A stretch of DNA of 64,000 nt from Alligator mississippiensis (lineage: Eukaryota > Chordata > Crocodylia > Alligatoridae). The notes below the pieces were generated by a model. The model made no database searches and was not told the origin of the DNA. It saw only the letters and a program-made list of their open reading frames with translations. A program made the position numbers and the translations under genes. Shown piece after piece: positions 37,329-48,278 of this stretch. Position 1 is the stretch's first letter. Each line of letters opens with the position of its first letter. The stretch covers positions 117,498,162-117,562,161 of the forward strand of contig NC_081824.1 of the NCBI RefSeq assembly GCF_030867095.1. The letters are read 5' to 3'.

Positions 37329-37671
37329 AATGGGTGCCTATACATAAGCCGGGAGGCTGCTCCTATGTGCTGTGATTACAGCGTATGGAAGCAGACTCAA
37401 TTAATTCAATTAACTGAGTCTGCTGGAGTGTGGTAATTACCACACTCCAGCCAGCATCCATGTCTCATGTATCAGCATCCCCGTGCTTCAAAATGGTGGC
37501 GGGGTGCTTTAACTAAAGCTCGCTCAATGAGATTTAGATAAAGTGCCCCCACCACCATTTTGAACCATGGGGATGCTGATACACGAGAGTGGCTCTTGGA
37601 GCTCCAATAATTAAAGGACCATCCCCCTACTCCCACACACACTCCCGGTGCATGTGTGAAAACACCCTAGG
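37329..37671 (+). mobile_element. MITE with nested palindromes, copy 2 of 3
   Basis: It starts GGGTGCCTATACATAAGC and ends GTGTGAAAACACCC. Internally, GTGTGGTAATTACCACAC is a perfect palindrome, and CTTCAAAATGGTGGCGGGG pairs with the later CCCCACCACCATTTTGAA. Its layout is the same as the copies at 23742 (inverted) and 57308. Confidence 0.7.
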
Positions 37672-38069
37672 ACTCTTATTCTGGGCTCCAAAGAGTTGCT
37701 TCTCTCTGCTCAGGATATAAAGACTAGAACCTTTTTCTAGAGTTAGGTGTCTACACATTTAATTGCAGCACCAACTCCTGCTCTATTTTTCTTCCATACT
37801 AGCTAAAAGAGGCGTGGTGCTGCATGCCTTATCTGTATACAAAAAGCTCAGTAGCTAGAAAATTCATCCAGAATTGAGTTGCGTTCAATTCCCTCACCTA
37901 CTTGGGATAGATTCAAGCCTGTATTTCCCAAGAGGGACTGCCCTAACCTTGGGATGAGTCATAGGCTATTCTAGGATGGGGCACTCAGTCCTTTCTTTGG
38001 AAGTTGTTTTTTTTTTCTGTGCACTACATAAAGATTCACTGAACCATATCATGTAGGCACCATTCTTTA

Positions 38070-38130
38070 GCTTAGAGGTAGGGAATTCACTTGGGGGAAC
38101 TGATATCTGAATTCAAATTCCTGCTCCAAT
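38070..38130 (+). mobile_element. Possible tRNA-like SINE fragment
   Basis: AGCTTAGAGGTAGGGAATTC followed at tRNA-like spacing by GAATTCAAATTCCTGCTCC resembles A-box and B-box regions of a tRNA-derived SINE. It is diverged and short. A relative in the opposite direction is at 41273-41362. Confidence 0.35.
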
Positions 38131-38490
38131 AAATATATACTTTATGGTAAATAGTAACTCTCCATTGCAACATAATCTCCCTCCCTTGGGCCAGGCAGAA
38201 ATGGGAAAACACGGTATGAATAAGGGTAAGAGGAGTGCCATGAAATCACATCCTACTAATACAGTTTTGCTTCTCCCTATTCTGGTCCCCTTCAGAAACC
38301 TTCCCCATTGAACAGATAATTGGTAAAGAACTCTTAGAGGAATCTTGTGAAGTTTTCTCTTCTTCTGCCTTCCTTCCTTGGGATGCAATTTGCCCCAAAT
38401 TAAAAACATGAATCATATACAAAAGTCAAGTAAAAATTACCTAAATTAGATTTCACTACCTGAAGGGTGGTTCCAAAGAGGATGGAGCTA

Positions 38491-38705
38491 GACCAGGGAT
38501 GGACCACGTCTGGCCTATGGGCTGGATCCAGTTGGCAGTGGACTCCATTTCCCGGCCACCCTGTGCTGTGAAAGCTCAAGGCTGGGTTTGCCGTGGAGAC
38601 CAGCGTCAGCTGCACTGGCAGGGTGTGCAGCAGAAAAGGGCAAGGGGCTGCTCTGGAGCTGCTGGGATCTTATTATGGGGGCAGCTTGCTCCAGAGCCAG
38701 GGCAG
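38491..38705. mobile_element. hAT-like fragment
   Basis: It begins CAGGGATGGACCACGTCTGG, of the same terminus class as the other CAGGGRTGG elements here. It is cut on the right by a CR1 tail. Confidence 0.4.
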
Positions 38706-38707
38706 AG

Positions 38708-38905
38708 TCATGATCTAGGAGGGTGGCAAAGCACTGGAACAAGTTACTTAGAGAAGTGGTGGAATCTCTATCTTTGGAAGTTTCTAAGGTGTGGCTTGAC
38801 AAAGCCCTGGCTGGGATGATCTAGTTGGCGATGATCCTACTTTGAGCAGGGGTTGGATTAGATGACCTCCAGAGGTCCCTTCCAACCCTCATTTTCTATG
38901 ATTCA
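38708..38905 (+). mobile_element. CR1 LINE 3' fragment
   Basis: Plus-strand CR1 tail with AGGTCCCTTCCAACCCTC and a terminal TTTCTATGATTC. Upstream remnants encode the usual RT tail (HWNKLLREVVESLSLEVSKV). Confidence 0.85.
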
Positions 38906-39732
38906 CTATGGAAGCTATATCTGTGACTGCCAGCTCAGTTTTGGATCCGTAGAAAATCAAAGTACTCTGAACACAGAAAGATGGGAGACTGAGAAAAGAA
39001 ACTCACCTAAGCATCTAGATGAGTTTTGCCTGAAAAGGCACGAGCAACCAATGAAAATACAAGATTGTCAAGTGCCAACTTAAGTTGACATTTATTAGTC
39101 CTCCTATCTATGAAAGTCATATCATTCATAATTCAACAGACAAGAAGACAAGATACATTTGGTTGAAGTAAATGGGATTTTCATAGAAGATTTTCTCAGC
39201 CTTCCTGTAATATAGTAGTAGGCAACTGTTGATCCTTTAGTTTACATCATGGTGTACATATAAGAGGTCTACTCACCAAGACTTTTGATGCGTACGCCTA
39301 GGTAAGATTATGGAGGACTCTGTTCAGTGCCTCAAAGGTTGTAGCTTCTGCCAGAGAGCAACAGATAAGAACTGCTGCCAAGTGCCTAATGCCTCAGCAA
39401 GGGCACATTTCTATCACGTGATGTCCCTTAGCCTTTCTCCAAAGAAGGATTAACCACAAGGCAGTGGACACTAGGGTTTTGAGGTGCCCTATATGCATCT
39501 TACTCTGGAGGTTGCAACATTGTGATATTTTATAGGAGCTATCTCACCATGAGTAGCCCCACCATGTTGCCACTAGTCCCTCCAGTTGGATGCAGTTTAT
39601 GGTTACACATAGGACCCGTAACACAGGTCATGGCACAAAGGCATATATTATATTGTTATAGGCCTGTAGAAGAACCTGCATTAGAATATCTCAGCTCTGT
39701 TTAATAAGAGGCTGTTAGGATACAGGGGACAG

Positions 39733-39852
39733 GCGAGTGAGGAAAGAAGTAGCACGATGTCATTACTGCTACCCAAGCCTCTCACAGAGGGTTTTTCTTG
39801 CATTTTGTTTTCCCCTCCAGTGCCTCTTTCAGACCTTCTCCAATTCAGTGCG
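39733..39852. repeat. Direct repeat, copy 1 (partner at 40834)
   Basis: About 118 bases nearly identical to 40834-40954. The shared core includes GCTACCCAAGCCTCTCACAG and TTTTGTTTTCCCCTCCAG. The same short frame is open in both copies (MSLLLPKPLTEGF then CILFSPP). The copies are about 1.1 kb apart in the same orientation, and no known element was recognised. Confidence 0.8.
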
Positions 39853-40833
39853 TTATGCTCTAAAAAAGATGGTATAGATCAGACTGCAGGGACCTTTAGA
39901 TATGAACCATTTACAGCAAGTGCTTATCAGTTTCATACAATCTTTAACTTTTCATATCATTTTCATGGCACCATTCCCATTTAAAACCAGATGCACTTTC
40001 TTGCCATGACTCAAACGGCATCTGAGTCATGGCAAGACTCAAATGCTTGGGATGCAAGTACAAATGATTATGAGCTGAAGCACTAAAGACAGGTTTGAAA
40101 TGGCAAATAGAAAAGTTGAAAACCCCAGGGCAAGCAAAATGAGTCAATCATTTAACTTGCAAAATATAAATTACATTTCCAATCAATTTGAATTTTTCTG
40201 TTCTGTTTAAAGACATATATTAAAAGGGTTATGAAGACAATCCCATCTTGTTTTCTTATCTCCCCCCAGACCAACGCTGACCCAGTTATGTCCTCTAATT
40301 TGACTCTTTCCCCACAAAATGCAAGCATGTTTTAATAGCTCTCATTATAAGCCCTCACCCTTTATTCCACTTGTTTCTCCCAATACTATCCCAACTCCCT
40401 TCTCCTTTTCCTCTTTAAACTCATTGAGAACACTCATTTATAAACACTATATGAAGTTCTTTTGCTCCAATTCTATCTCCAATCTGTCCATCCTTTGAAC
40501 TAAGTGAAAACTGTTTCCAAACAACAGATACTCTTTCACTTATTAGATGTCAAAATGGCATTTAGGCCCCTTAGTATAATGGTACTTCGCCCTGAAAAAC
40601 TGTTAACATGCCAACTTTTCTAACATGCCTTCATCTAAGCCTCAAAGCTAAGTCACAAAAAGGAGTAAGGATTCATATTTCCCTAAAGTTTTTTAGTAAT
40701 GTGAGCAGAATCTAGCAGGGCCATACTTATGGCTAAATCCTAGTTTGCCTTTATGTGCCTTAGTAGTACTTAACATAGCCAGGAAAATGCAAATTTTAGT
40801 ACTTCTGCACATTTTGGATTCTATGATCCCACA

Positions 40834-40954
40834 AGTGAGTAAGGAAAGCAGCAGCATGATGTCATTATTGCTACCCAAGCCTCTCACAGAGGGTTTTTGT
40901 TGCATTTTGTTTTCCCCTCCAGCGCCTCTTTCATACCTTCTCCAATTCACTGCC
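40834..40954. repeat. Direct repeat, copy 2 (partner at 39733)
   Basis: Second copy of the 118-base block, with about ten substitutions. Sequence on either side of the two copies is unrelated. A local duplication or two insertions of an unknown short repeat are both possible. Confidence 0.8.
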
Positions 40955-41066
40955 AAAAGTAAAATAGACGACGAAGAAATTGAAAGGTGGAGGGAGAGGG
41001 TAAAAGGGTTTCTCTTTTAACCCAATAACTTAATGGTTCGGGCACCTGCACAGGGTCTTCCTAGAA

Positions 41067-41253
41067 CAGGGGTGGGCAATTATTTTGGGCGGAGGGCCGC
41101 TTACTGAGTTTTGGCAAGCCATCAAGCGCTGCATGACAGGCAGCTAGGGGCTGATATATATTAATTTTCTAAATTTTTTAGGGGACCCGCGGGCCGGATA
41201 GAATGGCCCGGTGGGCTGCATCTGCCCCACGGGCCGCATTTTGGCCACCCCTG
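41067..41253. mobile_element. 187-bp hAT MITE with perfect 8-bp target duplication
   Basis: It starts CAGGGGTGGGCAATTATTTT and ends TTTTGGCCACCCCTG. The direct repeat TCCTAGAA occurs at 41059-41066 and 41254-41261. This is the cleanest hAT insertion in the window. Its ends match those of the longer element at 34452. Confidence 0.9.
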
Positions 41254-41272
41254 TCCTAGAACAAGGTTCTAG

Positions 41273-41362
41273 GAGTCCCCTCGTGCAGAGATTTGAACCT
41301 GCATCTCTCACTTCCCAGCAAAAACTGCTAACCCCCACCCCACAAAGCCACAGGCTAGGCAT
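41273..41362 (-). mobile_element. tRNA-derived SINE or tRNA pseudogene
   Basis: On the minus strand GCAGGTTCAAATCTCTGC (around 41303-41286) forms a T-arm with a canonical B-box GGTTCAAATC. Upstream, GGGGGTTAGCAGTTTTTGCTG corresponds to a degraded A-box/D-arm region. The anticodon arm is not convincing and the acceptor ends do not pair, so it is not a functional tRNA. Confidence 0.45.
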
Positions 41363-42538
41363 TGTTCAGAGATGGGGTGGCCAATTTGCAGCACAAGTGG
41401 CATGGGCAGCCTGTGTATTGCATACAACAGACCAGGGAGAGGTGGCAGATAGGGCAGGGAGCAGAAAGCAGAGACTCAGATCAGGCAGGGAGCACAAAGC
41501 TGAGCAGCAGTTTGGGTAAAACAAAGGGATCATAGTGGCACTCATGAGGGCTAATTTGTGGCATGCCTGCCAAAAACTTGGGTCCTACTGATTCAGAGCA
41601 TTCTGACCTTCTCTTTGACGTAGCCAGAAGGAATAAGGATAACCTAGATGCAGAAAAAGTACCAGTGCTGCAGAAAAAGTACCAATTCTAGGCTTCAGCC
41701 AAACCTATGTAATTTATCTTTCAAAATAATATTAACATAGATAGAGAGAACATTTAGTAGGCAACCCCCAAACTATAGGACAAGCTCAGAAGTTCTTATA
41801 ACAACAGAACTCTGAAGTAGAACTAGTCAGAAAATTTCTGATGAAGCAAATTTTAGAGTCTAACACAGTGGGCATGTCTACATGTGCATTTACAATGCAT
41901 TAAATTTACTGTGCAGTAAGCAGCAATAGGCTGGCATCTTACATGTGCAGGCAATCTTGGACAAGATTTAGTTCCAAGTCAGAAAAGCCTTCCATGTGCC
42001 CGTGGCCACTGAGGGGAGCTCCAGCCTCCGGCCACATGGCTGCCAGCTCTTGGCAGCCATGCTGAAGCCAGAGGCAACTGCTGCCATGAGACAGCCATCT
42101 TAAGGGCTTGTCCCTGCCTGCACAACCCTGCCCAACCCCTCTCCTGCCAGGGAGCCATGTGCCCAGCACAGGGTCAGCACATGGCAGTAACCTCCCTGCC
42201 TACCTTGCCTCCCAATGCCACCACTGCCCCTGGCAAGCACTGCTGCAGGTCATGGTGCTGGCTTTCCTGGCCCTATTACACCCCTCCCCCCCAGGCCCCA
42301 GGGCAGCTGTGCACCTGCCAGCCAGGCCCAGAGCACCAGCTAGGGGAAGTTCTGGCTGATCCACTCCCCCTGTGCTTCCCGCTCCATCCCACCTGCCCCA
42401 CTGCCCACACACCCTGACCCCTTGCCCATCCCCAGCACCACTCCAGGACACACATGTAGGTCAATAGTACAAACTTTAGTCATGGAACAAAACCACCCCA
42501 CCCTCCTCAACAAACACAGTCCCGTCTCCCCTCCTCGC

Positions 42539-42987
42539 TCAGGGGTGGGACCACCCAGGGTGGAGGCCTGGTGGCAGGTGGCCAGCACCCTGGCCACAGG
42601 AAGTGCTGCCATGGGTCCAGGGGCTGTGGCAGAGCCCAAGGATGCCTATAGCTAGCAGGTGCTGCATCAGCTCCTTGATGATGCTGCTGAGGCCCTGCTG
42701 CGGGGCGTCAGGCAGGACCCAGGGACCCTGCGGGGCTGAGGCAGGGGACCAGGTGCCTGGGAGCGTGGGTGCAGCCTCTGCTGGGAAGCCTTGGAAAGCA
42801 AGTTGCTGCTCCAGCAGCATAACACACTGCCACTCCAAGACCAGCAGTTCAGCCCCATGCTCTGCATATGCCCAGAGCTGCGCCTCCTTCTGGGCGGTCT
42901 CCCAGGTGAGGGTCTCTGCCTGCCATGCCTGCTGGTCTGCCACCCAGCCCTCCACAGCCACCACCAGCTGCTGGAGCAGGCGGGTCC
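42539..42987 (-). pseudogene. C-terminal part of a Harbinger Myb/SANT-like protein
   Basis: Read from 42987 downward, the frame gives DWTRLLQQLVVAVEGWVADQ and continues with ETLTWETAQKEAQLW and LVLEWQCVMLLEQQLAFQG. This is a helical segment rich in Glu, Gln and Leu, like the coiled-coil tails that follow Myb/SANT-like domains in Harbinger-derived proteins. A Pro-rich stretch follows. The CR1 insertion at 42988 cuts it off from its N-terminal domain, found at 45756-46046 on the same strand. Confidence 0.5.
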
Positions 42988-44362
42988 AGTCAGGGAACTA
43001 CAGGCCAATTAGCTTGACTTCAATCCCTGGAAAGATCCTGGAAAGAATCATTAAGGAAACCATTACCAACATCCTAACAGAAGGTAATATTCTGAGAAAT
43101 AGCCAACACTGCTTCATGGTGGGTAGATCTTGTCTGAACAACCTGATCTCCTTCTATGATCAGGTGACGTATCACCTGGACAAAGGAAAAGAGGTGCATA
43201 TCATATTCTTGGACTTCAAGAAAGCCTTTGACCTGGTGTCCCATGATGTCCTCATGGAAAAATTGGGAAATTGCAGCCTAGACAATTTCATGGTCTGATG
43301 GCTGGGGAACTGGCTCCATGGATGGACCCAGAGAGTGATAGTTGATGGAACCAAATCAACTTGGCGCAGTGAAACCAGTGGCATCCCCCAGGGCTCTGTT
43401 CTTGGACCTGCACTCTTCAATGTGTTTATAAATGATCTGGACTCGGGTGTTACTAGCAGACTGGCTAAGTTTGTTGGCGACACCAAACTATGGGGAAGTG
43501 CACCCACCCCAGAGGATAGGCTCACAATCCAGGGAAAACTCAACAGGCTTGGTGGGCAGATCAAAACCAGATGACATTCAACGCTGAGAAATGCAAGCTG
43601 CTCCACCTTGGGAGAAAGAACCCCCACTACATTTACAGGCTTGGCAGTGCTGCGTTAGCTAACACTGCGTCCAAAAAAGACTTGGGGCTCATGATTGACC
43701 ACAAGATGAACATGAGCCACCAATGCGATGCCATAGCCAGCAAAGCAAACAAAACTCTGGCATGCATCTTCTGATGCATCTCAAACAAGACCCGGGAAGT
43801 CATCCTACCACTTTACTCAGCCTTGGTGAAAGCACAGCTGGAATACTGTGTCCATTTCTGGGCTCCACAATTCAGAAAGGATGTGGAGAAGCTTGAGAGA
43901 GTCCAGAGGAGAGCCACATGAATTATTAGAGGACAAGAGGGCAGGCCTTATGAGGAGAGGCTGAAAAACATGGCACTCTTCAGCCTGAACAAGCGTAGGC
44001 TCAGGGGTGACTTGGTGGCAGCCTATAAGTATATAAGGGGTGTGCACTGGGAACTGGGAGAAAGTCTATTCATCAGAGCATCCCATGGGAAGACTAGATC
44101 CAATGGTTACAAAGTCTTGGAAGACTGTTTTAGGCTGGATATAAGGAAAAACTTCTTTACTGTCCAAGCTCCCAGGGCCTGGAATAAACTCCCCCCAGAG
44201 GTGGTGCAGGCATCTACTCTGGATTTCTTTAAGAAACACTGGGATGCCTATCCTGCTAGGATCATTTGATCCCTGCTGACTGCCTACTCCTTGGGCAGGG
44301 GGCTGGACTCGATGATCTTGCAAGGTGCCTTCCAGCCCTAATATCTATGAAATCTGTGAAAT
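42988..44362 (+). mobile_element. CR1 LINE inserted in the Harbinger-like element, inactivated
   Basis: Plus-strand CR1 covering RT to the 3' end. The protein blocks are recognisable: [56 protein letters not shown], and the tail near RRLRGDLVAAYKYIRG. The frame is broken by a TGA at 43297 and again at 43572. The catalytic box reads FVGDT rather than FADDT, so one of the two catalytic aspartates is gone. The 3' terminus is TATCTATGAAATCTGTG at about 44340. Confidence 0.85.
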
Positions 44363-44501
44363 CTATGAAGGATGTGGCAATGGTGTTGCTGGCATCTCTG
44401 GGTGCCTCCAGCGGTAGGTGGCAGTGACTCTGCAGTAGAGGTCCTGAGGGCCCCTGAAGCCTCTCCCCATGTCCAGATGTTGACCCTGAAGCAGCAACAG
44501 A

Positions 44502-45253
44502 CATAAAGCTTTTGTGAGAGTTTGCAACATTTGAGAGATAAGATGCTGTGCTCTAGGGGTCCTGTGCTGCTTGGCCTCAGATCAGAGGGCACAGAGTGCA
44601 GGAGCCCAGGGACCATGGTAAGCTGGCTGGGAAGGCCTGGGCTCAGGTGAGCCCCCTGTCCCTGCTTGCTGCCTGGGGGCCAGCACCAGGCTGCCTGCCT
44701 CCTCTGCTCTCTTCCCAGGGCGGGCCAGGCCAGGCCAGGCCAGGCTGGCAGCTCTAGTCCCCACTGGCCCATGCCTCTGCTTTTGCAGGCTTACCACTGT
44801 GCTCTGCTGCCACCCAGCCCCTGGGCTCAGGGTCTGTGGGGCTCCAGGACAGTGGGGATGAGGGGATGGCCATGCCCCTGCCCTCTGTGCAGGGGGTCTC
44901 TCAGGGGAGGCACCCCAGAGCCAGCCCCTTGCTGCACCACCGCTGTGCCCCATGTGTGCCCCAGGCAGTGAACAATGGGCTGTTTGTGGAGGTGGAGGAC
45001 TGCCCCAGCCACTATGCCCTGCTGCTTGCTGATCCTGATGGTGCCCTGGGCACCTACATTCCTGGATATGACAGTGTGGGGGGAAAGTCCAGCTTGCCCC
45101 ACAATGTCTGCTACCACGTGGAGGGCTACCTTTTGCAGTGCTACACATCCCTGCCCCCGGCTGCCAAGGAGATCACCACCAGAGTCAATGGATATTTCAG
45201 TGCATGAGAGGTCTGTGCCCACCCAGCTGCAGGGACACAGCCTGCTCAATAAA
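44502..45253 (+). CDS. Candidate two-exon small gene inside the Harbinger-like element
   Basis: I do not recognise the product. CATAAA at 44502-44507 could be a TATA-type box. A start codon in strong context (GGGACCATG, ATG at 44615-44617) is followed at once by GTAAGC. An acceptor (GTGTGCCCCAG) ends at 44964. Joining the two gives an in-frame 81-residue protein: M, then AVNNGLFVEVEDCPSHYALL, ending ITTRVNGYFSA, with the stop at 45205-45207. AATAAA follows at 45248-45253 with a GT-rich tract behind it. The peptide has three cysteines, normal hydrophobicity and no signal peptide. The exon also stays open without splicing, up to 44836. It lies between two halves of the Myb/SANT-like pseudogene and may be a captured host gene piece. 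It could also be chance. Confidence 0.3.
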
Positions 45254-45755
45254 GTTCTGACCTGTGTCCCACCTCCCTGTGTGCTGTAGGAGGGAACCTG
45301 GGGGCAGGGGAATGAGGCTAGGCAGAGCAAGGCTGGGGCAGGAGTCAAGGGTGGGGGTGTGGACTGGGCATGGGAGGACCCCCACCTACCCCCAGTGTAG
45401 GACTTACCATAGGTCCAGGGCTCGAGAGGCTGGCAGCTTGGCGTGGGTCTTGCCATGCCAGGTGGCATCCGGCTCTGCCCGGTGCCTACAGCGGGTTGGA
45501 AGCTGGCACCTGGCCAGGGTCTTCTCCCAGGGAGGAGCTAGTGATGCTGGCAGCCAGTGGTGGTGTGGCTGGCTGATCCTCATAGGGAGCTGTGGGGCGG
45601 GGCTGCGGCTGAGGCAGCCACTGGCTAGGGCTCACTGGGCTGCCAGTGAGTGCAGGAGCTGGGGAGAAGTGCAGGGCGGGGCGCTGGAGGCCTGAGGTCC
45701 CCTCCCTCAGTGATGAGTCACTGGAGATGTCAGATTTGGGTGCGGGCATGACTTC

Positions 45756-46046
45756 CTAGAGTGTCAAAATGTGGGTCAGCTCCCACATGAAGGGCATGGT
45801 CCTGGGGGCCCTACCAGACTGACAATTGTGGCTGGTCACAATAACTCACTAGGCCCGCAGGGCCTTGACCTTCATAAGGCACTGCCGCGCCGACTGGGGG
45901 TGGCCCTGCATTCACATCCCAGCCGCTACGGCCTCATAAATATGAACACTCGGGCATCCTTCCTGGGCAAACTACCTCAGGACATCCTTCCCACCCCACA
46001 GTGCCACAAGGGCACGCATCTCCTCCCAAGTCCAGTTGGTGACCCT
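45756..46046 (-). pseudogene. Myb/SANT-like DNA-binding domain, decayed
   Basis: The minus-strand frame from 46046 reads NWTWEEMRALVALWGGKDVL, a stop, FAQEGCPSVHIYEAVAAGM, a stop, then SARQCLMKVKALRA and two stops. The spacing of Trp-Thr-x-Glu-Glu, Leu-Trp, Ile-Tyr-Glu and Gln-Cys-x-x-Lys-x-Lys-x-Leu is the trihelix (Myb/SANT-like) signature found in Harbinger Myb-like proteins and MSANTD/ZSCAN-type host relatives. Five in-frame stops, counting the one that ends it, show that it is dead. Downstream (to 45486) the same strand continues as an acidic, Ser/Pro-rich stretch starting MPAPKSDISSDSS, as expected for the linker of such proteins. Confidence 0.65.
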
Positions 46047-46727
46047 GGGGCTGTGAACAGGTGGGTGCATGGGGGAAGGGCCAGGGCTGGACATGGGTGA
46101 GGTGGTGGACATTGTCTCCACACTCTCTGACTGGGCCTTTGCAGTTGGTCCTGTGGGGCTGGCCCTAGAGAGTTGGCAGCAGTACCCACAACTTGGGCAC
46201 AGCTAGGGAGATGCAGCTGTGCGGCTGGGGTGCTTCACCGTGGTCCTGCAAAGAGGGCCAGTACCCTTGGTGGAATCACTGGGCTGGGCAAGGAGTGCAG
46301 CAAATTGCAGCCCTCTGCAGCACTCACCTGTGGCCAGGCAGCAGCTCTAGAGTGGGACAGACCCGGTAAACACAGCCTGTGGGTTGTCCAGCGGGGCACA
46401 CGGGGCCTGCTGGGCTCCACCAGAGAGTACAGGTTCCTGGAGCATATGCTCCATAGAATGAAATGGTTGTAGGCTTTTCTACCTTGCAGCTGGGGGCAAG
46501 AGCCTGGGACTGGGCTCCAGCTGACCTGCTAATGGCTAGGCAGACTGCGCAGTAAATAATCGGGCATAAACTTGATATATGGATCGTGCAGGTAGCAAAT
46601 TTATACACACATCACCACAATGCACCACATTTACTGCGCAGTACGGGTGTGCACATGTAGACACACACCCGTACTGCACAGTAATTTAGATTACTGTGCA
46701 TTAAAAGTACACATGTAGATGCACCCA

Positions 46728-47001
46728 GTGGTGCTCAAGCTCTAGCCCACAGTCTGGATCCAGCCCACAAGGCTATGTCATCAGGCTAAAAAAATTGGTG
46801 GCACTATTTGGTGGGAGTCCTATGAGCCAGATTATTAGGTAGTGTGCTAGATTGCACCTGAGCATGGTGGGGTAGAGGTTCTGGGTCACTCCATGGCTAG
46901 ATCGAGCATGTGGGGTTGAACCCAGGCCAGCATGGTGGATTGCACCTGTGGACAAACCCCATGCAGCATCTGGCCAGTGGGTCAAAAGGTGGAGCATCAG
47001 T
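46728..47001. mobile_element. hAT-like fragment abutting the Harbinger-like element
   Basis: Its left end (CAGTGGTGCTCAAGC) and right end (GGTGGAGCATCAGTG) are imperfectly inverted. It abuts the Harbinger-like right end, so either it inserted there or the AGT match is partly coincidental. No target duplication was found. Confidence 0.4.
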
Positions 47002-48140
47002 GATTTAAACTGTTTTGTTTGAAGCATCTTGGGCTCAATGAACTTTTGCAGAATACAGAAGCAGGTTCTGACAAACTCTTGCCTAGATTGCTGGTAGTCA
47101 GTCTCAGGGTTAGTGATCTGTCAAGCTGTAGGAATCTACTGGCAGGTATGCTCTGCAGCCATGAAACTGGACACACTGGGACTACAGTGCCAGGGGAGCC
47201 TGCCTGGTGGGTCTGCTCCAGAGTTGGGGAACCTCCTTCATTTGCTTAAGGAAACTGATATTGGTTTGAAAAAATGGAGACCTTGTATAAACCTCATGGA
47301 GTAAAATTAAAGGATTGCATATTGGCAGTTTAAACGTATGTTGTAATTAAAGATCATTATGACCTAATTTTGTGGCTCAGGAGTTAAGTAATTCAAAAGG
47401 CAGGAAAAACAAGGTTGTGCACGAATTTATGCTGTGTATACCAAGTAAAAAGTAGAACATACTTGCGGAAAAGGCATCATCACAGCTGGATCTTAAATTG
47501 AAAAAATGATCCGTACTTGCAGAATTATAGTGGCTGCTAAGTCACAAATATTTTGCTAGTCCCAATGATGTAATTTATCTGTTCAATGAAAAAATTCTAG
47601 AGTTCATACATTATAAATGTATTATAACCCAGCAAATAATCCATCTCAATGTCCTCTTTTCTAAATTTTGTTCACTTCTGGAATTCTGCGTAATCCAGGC
47701 TTTTCCAAAATTTCCCATGCAAAATAACTGATATTCTTTGATCATCTCTAACAAATAGTACATTTCTTAAATTCTTTATAAAAAGTTTAAGAAAAAAATC
47801 GAAGGATAAGAAAGCATAATAGTGATGTCCTTGCTGCTGCACAAAAACTGCCACAGTAGATCAGCCAATTGTCAGTCTGTCCATGATGAACACCTTAAGA
47901 ATAACTTGCTCAAAAGAAAGTTTCTATCCAGCTCCCTCTGATCCAGTTAGTAATTTACTTATGCCCTGAAGTACAGTGGTTTGTAACCCACGTTGAGGAG
48001 TGTTTAATTTTTCATATTTTTGGCTCAATATCCAAAGTAACTTGAAAACAAATGCTTTCAAATAATTTAGGCAGACAAGGTTCCTTGGGTGAATTTGATA
48101 TTTTTTATTAGACCAATCCAAATAGTTGGAGAATAGTTAT

Positions 48141-48186
48141 TAAGCAAGCTTTCGGGTTCAAAAACCCTTCGTCAAGCTAAGGAAGT
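48141..48186 (-). ncRNA. Hammerhead-ribozyme-like core, left arm
   Basis: On the minus strand TTGACGA (175-169 of this block's 48 kb coordinates) precedes a hairpin GGGTT-TTTG-AACCC, then GAAA and GCTTGCTT. The first core base is T where hammerheads need C (CUGANGA), while stem III (AAGC/GCTT) is intact. Penelope-like elements are known to carry hammerhead motifs in their terminal repeats. Confidence 0.4.
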
Positions 48187-48278
48187 TTCAGCAGTTGGTG
48201 TGTGCTCTTCCTGGATGGAATGAAAAGTAAAGAAGCCAGAGGTCGGGCTGGGAAGTCAATTGCCAGGCAGATTATAAT

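Larger units (their letters stand above)
41870..46726 (-). mobile_element. Harbinger-like DNA transposon (4.86 kb composite)
   Basis: The terminal inverted repeats are GGGCATGTCTACATGTGC on the left and GCACATGTAGATGCACCC-like on the right (the actual right end reads ACACATGTAGATGCACCC). Each end is followed inward by AATGCA and ACTGTGCAGTA motifs. The trinucleotide AGT flanks both ends (41867-41869 and 46727-46729), consistent with the 3-bp duplication of PIF/Harbinger elements. The minus strand carries remnants of a Myb/SANT-like protein at both sides, and such a protein accompanies the transposase in this superfamily. The transposase itself was not recognised. A CR1 and an unexplained segment interrupt it. 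Confidence 0.65.

Noticed and set aside
41273..41362. Functional tRNA gene on the minus strand
   Set aside because: Only the B-box/T-arm is convincing; the acceptor stem does not pair and no clear anticodon loop can be drawn.
44827..45468. 213-codon minus-strand ORF opposite the candidate mini-gene
   Set aside because: Low-complexity N-terminal half and no motif; the plus strand offers splice and poly(A) signals, the minus strand none.
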